From: Pelobates cultripes
Taxonomy: Eukaryota; Chordata; Amphibia; Anura; Pelobatidae
Direction: 5' to 3'
Length of the DNA stretch: 64,000 bases
NCBI GenBank assembly: GCA_933207985.1
Contig: OW240913.1
Coordinates: forward strand, 275,923,752-275,987,751
In this document: positions 23,046 through 34,460 of the stretch, one piece after another
How the letters are laid out: every line of letters starts with the position of its first letter
How positions within the stretch are numbered: the first letter of the stretch is position 1
Program-made: the position numbers and the translations under genes
Notes under the pieces: model-generated
The model's input: the letters and a program-made list of their open reading frames with translations, nothing else
Database searches by the model: none
What the model was told of the DNA's origin: nothing

Positions 23046-24568
23046 TTAATCCAATATTAGTTCGTGAAACCGTGGTGTCCTGGATGGCTGATGGTGAGCT
23101 GCTGGGAGTGCCTGAGAAAATGCCTGGAATCGAGAACGAGAAAGAACGTCAGCGGCGGTGTTGTGAATACCCGGGATATGAGAACATACTAAGTGAAACT
23201 GAATGGATGATGCCAGCCAGGTCAACTTGCGAATCAGCCGCATGATGGTTAGGGATGATGAGCGCCCTTTGTTAATAATATCGCAAGCTGCCGAGTTATC
23301 TGAGTAGCATTTTACTGCCTTGCCGGACCAGAGATGACCCCAGGTGTGTGCGGCCGCCACAATGGGGTAAATTTCAAATAGGGTTGAGGTCTCCCTGAAT
23401 CCTGGCAAGGCATCCGTCTCAGTGGGCCAGTGGCCCCTAAACCAGTGGTTCCCGAAAATGGCTGCGAAACCGGTGTTGGCTGCTGCGTCTGTGTGGATGA
23501 TGGGTGAAGAGGTGGAGAGAGGGGGGATAAACATGGAGATACCATTCCAGTCTTTCAAAAACTTCCCCCACATAGCCAAGTCAGCCTTGGCGTGGGGGTC
23601 CAAAGAAACTGTGCCGGAGTCCGGGACTCCATGGAGCAGGCAAAGAAGTCTGGAAAAAAAAGACCTTCCCTGCGGAATGATGCGCATGGCGAAGTTCAGA
23701 GATCCAAGAAGGGACTGAAGTTCTCTCCTGGTGCAAACGTCATTCCGCAGGAACGTGTCTATCTCCCCTCTCAATCGTGAAAGTTTGTCGTGTGGAAGGC
23801 TAGCTCTGAGTTTGACAGAATCGAGCTCTATGCCTAAAAAGGTCAACTTTGTGGTGGGTCCTATAGTTTTGGCTGGGGACAAGGGGACTCCAAGTGTGGA
23901 AAAAAGTGCGGTAGTACTATTGATTGCTGTGGGTGTTGATGACCCTGGCTCTATCAGTAGAAAGTCATCTAGATAGTGAATAACGGAGTGACACCTGATG
24001 ACATTCAGAAGCAGCCAGCATAGTGACTCAGCGAAAATGTCGAAAAGTTTGGGGCTGCTTCGGGAACCAAAAGTGAGTCGTGTTGAGAAGTAATAATACC
24101 CTCGCCATTTAACACCGTGTAAGTGCCAGAGTGAGGGGTGTATGGGCAGTAATTTAAAAGCGTTAGTGATGTCTGTTTTGCTGAGCCAGGGTCGATTACC
24201 AGATGTCATGATAGACTGTATAGCGTCGTCGATGGTGACGTACTGCAGAGAGAATTCGTCTGCTGGAATGAGTGCGTTTATGCTTGGAACAAAAGAGGAG
24301 TGCGGTGCCGATAAATCGATAATGAGACGTTTTTATTAGAATATTTGTGAATAGCAATACCAATAGGGTTAGTGCGCCAGGAGGAAAACGGTGAAGAGGT
24401 GAAAGGACCGATCATGAAACCGTTTGTGGTTTCTGCGGAAATGAGAGTGTCTACAGCGACTGGGTCTAAGCGTGCAGACTGGAGATTAGGACATTCTAGT
24501 GTACCTGGGGGAATGGCTATTATGCCTGTGTGAAACCCTTGTGAGAAACCTGTGGTGAGAAAATCCAC
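23046..24568 (-). pseudogene. RT-RNase H of the minus-strand Ngaro element (one frameshift)
   Basis: The protein would copy element RNA to DNA and remove the RNA. RT motifs: KRLIIDLSAPH near 24310, SKTDITNAFKLLPIHP (motif A Asp), LTFGSRSSPKLF and YLDDFLLI (catalytic Asp pair). RNase H motifs: HTDAAANTGF, FEIYPIVAAAHTWG, CYSDNSAACDI and HIPGIHNTAADVLSR. An upstream frame (24278-24568) continues the N-terminus. Frame changes at an A run near 24325, where five A stand in place of six. The recombinase frame starts just after the stop at about 23046. Confidence 0.87.
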
Positions 24569-24769
24569 TAAGTGCCTGCTGGGGTGACACCTTAGATAAA
24601 AAACCAGGTTGTCGATATTAATGTCGGTTAGTCATTTGTTTGGTGACAACCTGGCTGGACACATGGTCTTGGAATGTGCCCTGAAACATATGGAGCAGAT
24701 GTGCAATAGTCTACAGGCGCTGAAACTGCAGGAGCCTGCGTTTGAAATTATTGCACACCTGTGCTTTAC

Positions 24770-25844
24770 CTAAAAAGGAGATGGGCCTACCCAGCTTATC
24801 CCGGAGACCACCCGCTGGCTTGTGAGGGGTGAAAGAGGAGTGAGGTGTGAACGTGGGGTGAGAGTGGAGGTGGTGGGATCTGGTTCGACGGGACATAAGT
24901 CCGCCATGTGGGATGTGGAATTACAGATGGCACAAGCCAGGGGCCTGAGTCCGGCGAAGTGGCGACAGAAAAGTTCAGTGTCCATCTGACCCCAGTTCAT
25001 TCTAATGTTGAACTGCTTGAGATGGGTCGCCGCCTTCGCTGAGACTGACTTGTGGTAGTCATAGAAGGAAGAGCCCCCGTACTTGATGCCTAGATCCACT
25101 ACCTTGTGGAGATAGAGATCTAGCTCTTCTTTCCTATGGGGATACACCGTGCAAATGACGTCTCGGTATATCCCGAAAGCTATCACAAACTGTGGGATAG
25201 ACAATTTTTTTATTAAGCCTGGGATCCCTCGTTTTAAGCACAACAGAGATGTCACCATAATTGAATGCCTTGTTCTCGAGTACATCCTGAGAGGCTATGA
25301 GTAAAGACACCAGACACACATCCTTCCCGTCAAGGATATCTTTCCTGATAGAATCTGGGACGGAGTGTGCTGGTGACTCGAAAGGTGTGATGGCTGTGCC
25401 AGGTGCTGGAGGGAGGAGTATAGAGGGACATGAAGGTATGGCAGGTACAGCCGTGGTAGAGACTGGGACTACGGTGTTAGTACCTGAGGAGGAGATGGCG
25501 CTCTCCACCTTAGACAGCCTGCTATTGAGGGCCTGTAGATTGGCCAAGATATCTGCCAGGGTATCCTGGGTGGCCGTGCTGTTACTTGGTAGTTGTCCTT
25601 GAGAGCTAGTTCCCGGCCGAGGCTCGGGGACTTGGTGGGTAAGCAGCCTGTAAAGTTCTGCCTTTCTAGCTGTGGCCGGAAAGGGGATTCCCCTGAGCCT
25701 AAGCTCGGCTGTGATTTTGGGAATAGTCCATGCTCTCAAGAACGTGGGGGTTGAAAGAGTGAGTGATTCGCCTGGAGACACCGGTCTGATTGGCGTGAAT
25801 GGTGTTTCTGTCAGTTCTTCGGTTGGAATTGGTTCTTGGGACAT
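24770..25844 (-). pseudogene. Gag-like ORF1 with SAP-like domain and zinc knuckle
   Basis: Frame 25134-25844 starts MSQEPIPTEELTET. Residues about 39-70 (WTIPKITAELRLRGIPFPAT, then RKAELYRLL) match the helix-turn-helix pattern of an SAP DNA-binding motif. Frame 24770-25285 continues it with FGIYRDVICTVYPHRKEELD and a CCHC zinc knuckle, C-x2-C-x4-H-x4-C (CAICNSTSHMADLC, 24893-24934). The frames change near 25205 at a run of seven A on the coding strand. That could be an indel, an assembly error or a slippage site. The SAP assignment is by pattern only. Confidence 0.72.
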
Positions 25845-26148
25845 TCTAAAAAGGAATGATTATGTGAAAGATATATTAGAAGGGGAGTGAGGTAAGAAGG
25901 GGGGGGTATGGGGAGTGGTGTGTCTTGAAGAACTGGACTTTAATGCTAGATGCCGAGGCGAAAAAATTTAACTATTGAATGACTGGATAGGTGAGGCCCT
26001 GCTAATGCCAAGTGGCGATGAGAGGCTCTACCTATGATTTGGCTTATGACGTAGGTGCCACAGGCGTGGTGGCGGGATGTTGGCCTCTCGGTGACGATAA
26101 GAGAAATCAAAACGTGTGGCCGTGACAGGTGAGGCCCTAACTAGAGCC

Positions 26149-26248
26149 NNNNNNNNNNNNNNNNNNNNNNNNNNNNNNNNNNNNNNNNNNNNNNNNNNNN
26201 NNNNNNNNNNNNNNNNNNNNNNNNNNNNNNNNNNNNNNNNNNNNNNNN
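26149..26248. other. Assembly gap (100 N)
   Basis: It lies exactly between the leader of the minus-strand Ngaro element and the leader of plus-strand copy 2, that is, between head-to-head related sequences. Confidence 0.97.
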
Positions 26249-26802
26249 ATATATAATTGCAATCTTTATTGTTATTTAAGTATTTCTCAAAAGATGGTAA
26301 GAATCACCTCTTCCTAGCACCCCGGCTAGAAGTGATACACCTTCATCTCTTACCTTCCCTAGTAATGTACTGGCAATTAGGGTTCTATGGCCCAATAGGT
26401 ATTACCCCCTGTTTTCTCTGCTTTATGCTTTGGTTAGTGGTCCCGCGAGGCCAACACCCCGCCTCACACTCGGAGGCATACACCCCTCGGGCCACTCGTG
26501 AGCTAGCCGCCTCGCATTGTATCATAGAGAGGGCCTCACCTGTCACTCCCCTTCCTATTTTTCTGGTTACTGTCACCGAGAGGCCAACATCCTGCCACAA
26601 CGTTAGGTGGCCACAAAAAATCCCCTCGCGCCAAGCATAGATAGAGCCTCTCAAGCCACTTGGCAACTAGCAGGGCCTCACCAGTCACCAAAAAACACCA
26701 AGCCTAATCGTTTCGCCTTACGGCTTAGCTAGCAAGCCAGTACAAGACCCCTGGGTACAAATAATAATTGCAATCTTTGTTATTTAAGTATTTCTCAAAA
26801 AG

Positions 26803-27380
26803 ATGGTGAAGAATCACCTCTTCCTGGCACCCCAGCTAGAAGTGATACACCTTCAAGCAGAGGAGATGTGGCTCCGACCTAAGGAGGCGACAAATCCACT
26901 ACCCTGCCACAGCAAGGAAAGCAGAGTTATTCAAACTACTCCATACATCAACAGACAACACAGAGGCAGGGGAAGGCCCAGCAACACCAACTCAGGTGAC
27001 ACCCAGGCCATGCTAGCCTCACTCATAAACTCATCAGCCAAAAAATTTACGACAAACTGGCAATCTCGAGTCGGTCACAGCCCTCACAAGGCTGGGCCTC
27101 ATGCTACTGTACAACCAGCACCAACCGAAACTCGGTTACCTGGTACAATCAATTCTTGGTACAAGACGTTAACCCTGCACATATGATCCTGGCACATTGG
27201 GGAAACAAGGCATATATATGTATGATGATGTATCTATGATGGTCAGACCCAGGGATTCTAGGTAAATCGGGAACTGACCATCCCTTGGTTGTGTTGGCAT
27301 TTGGAATATGTAGAGATGCTTATTTGTGCAGGTACCCATACAGAAGGGATTTTCTCCCAAACAAACGGCGAGCACTCTCA
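26803..27380 (+). pseudogene. Ngaro gag-like ORF1 remnant (copy 2)
   Basis: The open frame 26803-27186 encodes the same 127 residues as 17128-17511. The downstream frame has the FGI-Y/C-R-D block at about 27298-27340. It shares its breaks with copy 1. One base differs at ACAAACGGCGAG versus ACAAACGGACGAG (27361-27372), so frames diverge there. Confidence 0.6.
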
Positions 27381-28059
27381 GGCTCCAGGTACCAGCACCT
27401 CTGAACTACCAGAGACAATTGGTATTAGTAGTTGCATTGCATATAGACTGTTGCATATATGTTCAAATCATTCAGGGCACATGACAAACCATGTGTCCCA
27501 ATACAACTTACAAATAACGTACTCACCATCTGTACACACCAATGCCTTTTCAACACTACTGACTCATCATCCTTCCAGACTTGTAGTAGATTTACTAAGG
27601 CTCTGGAGCTTCAAAGGGATCCCATACATGTATCCTAAATAAACCCTCAAGGAATATAGCATGCCCTCACTTACAGTCAGCACAACAGACCCATCAGCTG
27701 TAAACACACACATAGCCAAGATTTGCAGAGGGGTTTTTACTTGGGTTTTCCAATCTCCACCATTTACAGCATGGCACCAAACACAAACACATTGGTATTG
27801 TCACAAGGGAATCTTCCCTTAAACAAAGACTAACCATAGACTTATTGGCACCACACACCTTCGCTACCCCAAGTCTCAACTCCCTCATACCCTCCGAGGA
27901 GTTTCCTTACTATACACACCATTGATCTACCTTTACAGCTATCAATCAAGCATGGGTTGAAGCTTCGTTAAGTAAGACCAATATCATCAACCATCTACCC
28001 TACAAACTGGCACTTACATGGCATAAAATGAGCAATCCTTTCCCCGCTAAAAGCAGCTG

Positions 28060-28160
28060 CTGTGGCATGGGGTAAATCATGGTCAGGGTCATCAATCCGT
28101 TGTTACTCAGACAACTAAGCACATGTCATATCATCAACAAATGCCACTCATTATCCATAC
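28060..28160 (+). pseudogene. Ngaro RNase H remnant (copy 2)
   Basis: The same RCYSDN block as copy 1 ends in the same TAA (28116-28118). The following segment keeps ATGCCACTCATT, which copy 1 has lost, so copy 2 is ancestral at that indel. Confidence 0.6.
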
Positions 28161-28496
28161 GATCATGGTATTGCTGGGGAACTCACTTGGTTGGCCACTT
28201 ACCACATTTCTTTTACTTTCATGTACCAGGCGGGGGTATACATCCCTGCTGACAATTGTCTCATTTATATTCCAGACATGTTCATCATATGCTTCCTACA
28301 GCCGCCCATACAGTCACGGCCACTCTTTCGTTCCAGAGACAAAATCATGGATTAGACATACTCATGCAGCATAGCATGCACTATCCCACCTAGCACTTTC
28401 ATCCCATACTTGTAGAACGCATAACACAGCTATTCACCTGGCTTTAAAGAATCTCATTGGAACACGACATAGCTCAACCTGTGTCATAACATTTCT

Positions 28497-29050
28497 CCTA
28501 GGTTTTGCTTCATTTTTTTGCCACCTTAAACTAAAACCATCTCACACCATTAATTATATATTTTACAGGCATTCAACAACAGAGGATAACCTATGGCCAA
28601 AACTACCATAACTTCATGCTATCATACCAGACAAGAATATACTATACCATCCCCCCACGTTCCACTCAGAGATTACCAATAGCCATCCAACTTTTCCATC
28701 CTTATCGGACCTATTAGAGCTACAACCATTCAATTATACTACCAAGTCGGCCATTACCAGGCATGCACACTGCCTTCTATGCCTTTCTCAGGCCAGAGAA
28801 TCCACTACCACTCAGACAGATCATTGTCTTCAACGATCCCACGTATGTAAACACATATATCATTACCTATTGGCTCTACCACATTCCGAAATAAGTCAAC
28901 ACGCACCAACAGTAGAGATAACATACTATCCTACCCACAACAAATGGTGTCCAGTTGCGGTCCTAGATTCCTACCTTCAAAATCCTTCAAGGAATTAAAT
29001 ACCGTAATGCATTTAAGGAAATGTCTAGTTAATTTGTATATATTGTTGAC
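28497..29050 (+). pseudogene. Ngaro tyrosine-recombinase remnant (copy 2)
   Basis: It contains the same FTGIQQQ and FLRPENP blocks as copy 1, with a few private indels (for example near 28645 and 28800). Catalytic boxes II and III are not recoverable by eye. Confidence 0.6.
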
Positions 29051-29079
29051 TGTATTAAATCTTTGATTATTCTTTTTGC

Positions 29080-29516
29080 CCTCTTTATTTACAGGCCTAC
29101 TTTATCGTTGGTCTTGGCACACCACAACCGACTTGCTCCCTTTATACTATCCTACACTTATGCTGGAACCTTACTCCATATACCGCTATTTGCCCCGAAC
29201 ATAAGTTTTAAGGCCATTTGGCCTGTATTTGTGGGAGGGGCTTAAATTAATTCACTCCCCTATATAAGGGACACCCCTTACCTGACTCATATCGCTTGAG
29301 GTCAGCATCAGAATGACCCTCCCACCCACTCCTCATTTCAACACTTTCTCTTTTCTTTCCATTTACTTTACTTACTTACTCCTTGGTGGGCCCTCTTTAT
29401 TTACAGGCCTACCGTATCGTCGGTCTCGGCACACCATAACCGACTTGCTCCCTTTATACTATCCTACACTTATGCTGGAACCTTACTCCATATACGGCTA
29501 TTTGCCCCGAACACAA
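29080..29516 (+). repeat. Ngaro B1-A2-B2 terminus (copy 2)
   Basis: Same order and nearly the same sequence as 19431-19869. B2 ends GAACACAAATATATATG and runs into (TG)n. Confidence 0.87.

Positions 29517-29566
<50 letters not shown>
29517..29566. repeat. (TG)n microsatellite
   Basis: About 45 bp of TG repeats directly after the Ngaro B2 terminus. Confidence 0.95.
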
Positions 29567-29592
29567 TTTTGTTCTAACTGTATTTTGATATG

Positions 29593-30293
29593 AACCCCTT
29601 AAGGACTGAGCCAAATGTACACGTTGTGATCAAATCAAAACGTAAACAAAAATTTGAATTTGCGCTATATGTCTCTTCAGGCGTAATTCACCTCTTTCAT
29701 ATTATGTGCACCCACACTTATTATATCTTTTTATTCAGGGGAAACAGGGCTTTCATTTAACATCAAATATTTAGGTCTGAAGCATAATTTAATATGAATA
29801 AAATATAAAAAATTATAAAAAGAAATGGGAGAAAATAAGAATTTTTGAAAAATTTTGTTCTACGTGACATTTTAACTGTGAATGTCATAATACTGTTTGC
29901 TTTTACTGCAATAAAATGCACATATTTGTATTCAGCGATGTTTCATGTGTAAAACAGTACCCCTATGTACAGGTTTTATAAAGTTTTGGGAAGTTACAGG
30001 GTCAAATATAGCATGTTACATTTTTCATTTTTTTCACATTGAAATTCGCCAGATTTGCAACGTAACCCATTTTTTTTTATATTTTATTTATATTAAATTA
30101 TATTTCATAGCTAAATATTTGATGTTAAATTAAAGCCCTGTTTCCCCTGAATAAAATAATATATAATAAATGTGGGTGCACTTAATATGAAAGAGGTGAA
30201 TTACGGTTGAACAGAAATATAGTCATATTCCAGGTTTTGTTTACGTTTTGTTTTGATTACAACATGTACATCTGGCTCAGTCCTTAAGGGGTT
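29593..30293. mobile_element. 700-bp palindromic foldback, CCCCTTAAGG ends
   Basis: The left end AACCCCTTAAGGACTGAGCC is the inverse of the right end GGCTCAGTCCTTAAGGGGTT. Pairing continues through most of the element: TGCACCCACACTTATTATAT with ATATAATAAATGTGGGTGCA, and GGGGAAACAGGGCTTTCATT with its inverse near 30130-30150. There is no protein. It resembles non-autonomous foldback MITEs of frogs; the superfamily is not assigned. Confidence 0.8.
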
Positions 30294-30295
30294 AA

Positions 30296-30400
30296 AAGGC
30301 AGCATTTACAATGAAAAGCCTGCAGGGACATGCTACAGACAACAGAACCACTACATTTAGTTGTAGTGGCTCTGGTGACTATAGTGTCTCTTTTTTCCAT
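30296..30400. repeat. Half of a T2-type MITE
   Basis: GCCTGCAGGGACATGCTACAG, TTAGTTGTAGTGG and CTCTGGTGACTATAGTGTC match the right half of the element at 33327-33745. The left half is missing. Confidence 0.6.
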
Positions 30401-30499
30401 TGGGCCATGGAGGCACACCAAACCGCCTTTCTCAAGCCTGTTCAAACACCAAAAATATTTAAGTGTCTGTTCATTTAAATTCACAAATGTTTTTAAAAA

Positions 30500-31230
30500 T
30501 CAAAAACTAATGAATTATGTTCATTAAAAAAATAAAAATAATAGAAATAAATTACACTGAAATAATGCTATTAGAATTTTTAATCTTAAACACTGAATTT
30601 TGGCACTTGGTGAATTAACAATATGCATAATTTACAAGCATAACCAAACTAATTACATATTATATATTCAAAGGTGATATTGAATTTATTTTAAATTAGG
30701 TTTGGATTTTTTGCTATATCCCATCAAATTGTAAAGCTTCATGCTTTTTTTTTTTTTGCAATCTGATATCATGTAGTATTAGCTATCTAATTACCATTTG
30801 GTAGAATAATTATTAAGTAGCAAGTCTGTGATTTTCTAATTTCTTTACAGAGTGTAATGAAATAATTTAGGAACATAAAATGAATTAAGGTTTTAGAGAT
30901 GTTGAGGATAGCAGTCTATTTTTCAAACATAGGCATTTTTTTCCATAAATGCAAAAAAAGACTCATGTTATTTTCCTCTTTTTCACAGTTAAGATAAATG
31001 AAGCAACTTGGGTGTTTATACACTAGAGTTCAGGATTGGCTGGTATAAATTTAGGACTCATTTCTATTGTTCTCAGCCTTTTTTATAGACAAGTCACTAA
31101 ATGGCTCCCCCATTTTTTTTTTATTGCAGTCAATGCAATTATGATTTCAGTTAAATTATGATACCCTCCACATTTGTCCAATTTTCCTCATTTCAGTGGT
31201 GACCCTGACCTACTGATAGGATGGGAGATT
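30500..31230. other. AT-rich unassigned DNA
   Basis: No gene, transposon end or RNA structure recognised. Confidence 0.5.
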
Positions 31231-31236
31231 TAGGTA

Positions 31237-32638
31237 CAGTGAGGGGAAAAAAAAGTATTAGATCCCCTGCTGATTTTTAACGTTTGTCCACTGACAAAGA
31301 AATTATCAGTCTATAATTTTAATGGTAGGTGTATTTTAACAGTGAGACACAGAATAACATAACAAAAATCCAGAAAAACGCATGTCAAAACGTTATAAAT
31401 TGATTTGCATGTCAATGAGTGAAATACGTATTTAATCCCCTATCAATCACCAAGATTTCTGGCTGCCATGTGTCTTTTATACAGGTAACGAGCTGAGATT
31501 AGGAGCACTCTCTTAAAGGGAGTGCTCCTAATCTCAGCTGATTACCTGTATAAAAGACAACTGTCCACAGAAGCAATCAATCGATCAGAATCCAAACACT
31601 CCACCATGGCCAAAACAAAAGAGCTGTCCAAGGATGTCAGGGAGTTTCAACGATCATGAGAATCGTGATGAATCAGCCCAGAACTACACAGGAGGATCTT
31701 GTTAATGATCTCAAGGCAGCTGGGACCATAGTCATCAAGAAAACAATTGGAAAGACACAACGCTGTGAATGAACTGAAATCCTGCAGCGCCCACAAGGTC
31801 CCCCTGCTCAAGAAAGCACATGTACAGGCCCGTCTTAAATTTGCCAATGAACATCGGAATGATTCAGAGGAGAACTGGGTGAAAGTGTTGTGGTCAGATG
31901 ACACCAAAATCAAGGTCTTTGGCATCAACGCAACTCGACGTGTTTGGAGGAGGAGGAATGCTGCCTATGACCCCAGGAACAACATCCCCACCATCAAACA
32001 TGGAGGTGGAAACATTATGCTTTGGGGTGTTTTTCTGCTAAGGGGACAGTTCAACTGAACCACATCAAAAGGACAATGGACGGGGCCATCGTCTATCAAA
32101 TCTTGGGTGAGAACCTCCTTCCTTCAGCCAGGGCATTGTAAATGGGTCATGGATGGGTATTCCAGCATGACAATGACCCAAAACACACAGCCGAGGTAAC
32201 AAAGGAGTGGCTCAAGAAGAAGCACATTAAGGTCCTGGAGTGGCCTCGCCTCTCTCCAGACCTTAATTCTATAGAAAATCTGTGGAGGGAGCCGAAGGTT
32301 TGGGTTGCCAAACGTCAGCTTCGTCAAAATCCCTCCTGAGATGTGTGCAAACCTGGTGGCCAACTACAAGGAATGTCTGACCTCTGTGATTGCCAACATG
32401 GGTTTTCCCACCTAGTACTAAGTCGAAGGGGTCAAATACTTATTTCACTCATTGACATGCAAATCAATTTATAACTTTTTTTGACATGCGTTTTTTTTGG
32501 AATTTCTTTTTTTTTTTGTTATTCTGTCTCTCACTGTTAAAATACACCCACCATTAAAATTATAGACTGAATTTTTTCTTTGTCAGTGGGCAAACGTTCA
32601 AAATCAGCAGGGGATCAAATACTTTTTTTCCCTCACTG
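31237..32638 (+). mobile_element. Tc1 element (DD34E type)
   Basis: The ends CAGTGAGGG...AAAAGTATT and the inverse AATACTTTTTTTCCCTCACTG are flanked by TA on both sides (31235-31236 and 32639-32640). TIR homology extends about 90 bp (GATCCCCTGCTGATTTT, ACAAAGAAATTATCAG, ATTTTAATGGTAGGTGTATT). An extra hairpin GGAGTGCTCCTAATCTCAGC lies at about 31480-31550. Confidence 0.92.
31590..32410 (+). pseudogene. Tc1 transposase remnant
   Basis: Plus-strand pieces show HKVPLLKKAHVQARLKFA, WVKVLWSDDTKIKVFG (first Asp), [32 protein letters not shown] (second Asp) and [12 protein letters not shown] (Glu), with 34 residues between the last two acidic positions. The N-terminal DNA-binding region is largely deleted between 31640 and 31745. 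Frame is broken near 32040. Inactive. Confidence 0.88.
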
Positions 32639-32640
32639 TA

Positions 32641-32912
32641 ACTATTTGCAGCAAATAGTTTTCACCAAGTTATCTCCCACAAATTAGTGGCAGCTGGTGT
32701 TTCTAAAGCTTCCAAGTTTCTAAATGGCAAGGTGCCAGACTCCATCCACAAAATGTGAGACGTAAAATATCAAGATGGCTGTAAAAAAGAAACACAAAAT
32801 CAACATATTTATTTGATTTATTTAAGCCTTTCCATGCCAATGATATGACTAATCAATATATGCTGAGGTTGAGGTACACATTTACTGCAGACACATTATC
32901 ATCTCACACATT
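32641..32912. other. Unassigned DNA
   Basis: No feature recognised between the Tc1 end and the hAT-like element. Confidence 0.45.
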
Positions 32913-33326
32913 ACTATTACCAGTGACGGACGGACAGTGGCCTGGGCCCCTGGGCAAAATTAGTACCTGGGCCCCCTGCAGACCGATATATATGTTGGTG
33001 TAGATGTACTATGTATTTGATTGTATGTGCATGTAAAGTGAATGTATGATTATGTGTGTATCTTCACTGGGAACCCTGGTGTAAGTGCCTAGTGTATGTA
33101 TGTCTGTGTGTTGTGTCAGGTTATTTGGATTCACAGTATATTTAAATATATGATTTTCTTTTTTTTTTTTTTTAAATAGGGTAGTATTTATATGTGCATT
33201 TGTGTAGCATGGGAATATGTATAAGGGGGTATGTGTGAATTGTGGCAATGTGTTTGTATAAGGTATGCAGGCCTCCAAGGTTTGCATCTTGAATTACAAA
33301 CAAGGTGTTAAAAATTAGAAGCCATT

Positions 33327-33745
33327 TTAAAGGAACACTATAGTGTCATTAATACAAATGTGTATTCCTGACACCCCCTTACAGCACCGCCTGGTTCTCC
33401 TCATGGCTGGCCCCGCCTCCTTGGCTGAGATCATAAATCTAGATGATCTCAGCCAACCCAATGCTTTTCTATAGGAAAGCACTGGAAGGCAATTGCACAT
33501 ATGTGGCAAAACAACGCCCTGTGCCAATCAGCATCTCCTCAGAGATGCATTGAATCAATGCTTCTCTACGAGGAGCATTCACAATAGGCAGCACTGACCC
33601 AGGAAGCACCTCTATTGGCCGTCTGAGTGACTGCCACTAAATGTGTTCCGGCACAGTGTTTACATAAAAAATTCTGCAGGGACAGGCAGAAGACACATAA
33701 TTACATAAAGGTGTAGTTGTTCTGGTGACTATAGTGTCCCTTTAA
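33327..33745. mobile_element. T2/Kolobok-type MITE with TTAA duplication
   Basis: It starts TTAAAGGAACACTATAGTG and ends CACTATAGTGTCCCTTTAA-like on the inverse (ACTATAGTGTCCCTTTAA at 33728-33745). TTAAAGGRR ends with TTAA target duplications are the published T2 family signature. It is nested in the hAT-like element. Confidence 0.82.
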
Positions 33746-34079
33746 CTGCTTGTGCTTTTTTTGTTTTAATTCATTCAAGTATGTCCATGACACCAGAGTG
33801 TGCATGCAGGGACATATTTGTATTGAGGGTCTGTATGTGATTTAAAGGCAAGGCTATATTTGCATGTAGTTTGTGTGTGTGAACACAGGTTTGCATGTGT
33901 GAAGGGTCAGAGTGCGTGAACACAGGATCATGTGTGTGTGCATAGTCTGTAAATGCAGGGGTGTATATGTACAGAGAGTGAATGTGCTTAAATGTAGGGG
34001 AGTAGGTGTGAATGAATGCACTAAAAAATACCACCAATAAATCACATTAGTAGTAATCACAGGGGAGATAGTGGGTGTA

Positions 34080-34460
34080 GGATTAGGGGCTGTTGTGGAT
34101 GGAGCGGGGATAAGGGCTGTAGTGGATTAGTGGGTGCAGGGGGGTAGGGGCTGTAGAGGGGGCAGGGGGTAGGGGCTGTAGTGGGTACAGGGGGAAAGGG
34201 GCTGTAGTGGCTTTAGTGGGTGCATGGGATAGGGGCTTTAGTAGCTTTAGTGGGTGCAGGGGCTGCAGTGGGTGCAATGGCTTTAGTGGGTGCAGGAGGT
34301 AGGGGCTGTAGTGACTTTAGTGGGTGCAAGGGAGTAGAGGCTGTAATGGGTGCCATGGCTTTATTGGGTGCAGGAGGTAGGGGCTGTAGTGGCTTTAGTG
34401 GGTGCAGGGATGTAGTGGATGCAGGCAGTGTAGGGTCTCTAGAGGGTGCCTGCAGGTAAT
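34080..34460. repeat. Minisatellite GGGGCTGTAGTGGCTTTAGT
   Basis: Irregular units of GGGGCTGTAGTG, GCTTTAGTGGGTGCAGG and AGGTAGG. The Gly-Ala-Val frame over it is an artefact. Confidence 0.85.

Larger units (their letters stand above)
21963..26148 (-). mobile_element. Ngaro-type YR retrotransposon, minus strand, better preserved
   Basis: Reading from 26148 down to 21963: a leader sharing GTCACCGAGAGGCCAACATC and GCAGGGCCTCACC with copies 1 and 2, then gag-like ORF1, RT-RNase H, tyrosine recombinase and a terminal B-like repeat at about 22075-21963 (TTTACAGGCCCACTCGTACG, GGCACACCACAACC, then GAGCACAAATA). There is no methyltransferase domain between RNase H and YR, which fits Ngaro rather than DIRS. 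Only one B repeat is visible and A2-B2 are absent. The leader is cut by the assembly gap. Confidence 0.85.
26249..29516 (+). mobile_element. Decayed Ngaro-type element (copy 2), near-duplicate of copy 1
   Basis: Aligns with 16568-19869 at a nearly constant offset (9681 at the left, 9648 at the right), with only scattered substitutions and a few small indels by eye. It keeps the B1-A2-B2 terminus (B1 29080-29202, A2 to about 29390, B2 29391-29516). Internal stops are shared with copy 1, for example TAA at 28116-28118. A1 and the first part of the leader lie in or beyond the gap. Confidence 0.85.

Noticed and set aside
23042..25890. Plus-strand ORFs over the minus-strand Ngaro element
   Set aside because: Antisense to gag, RT-RNase H and YR; the minus strand has all the motifs.
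34220..34459. Gly-Ala-Val repeat ORF
   Set aside because: Minisatellite translation with no start context.
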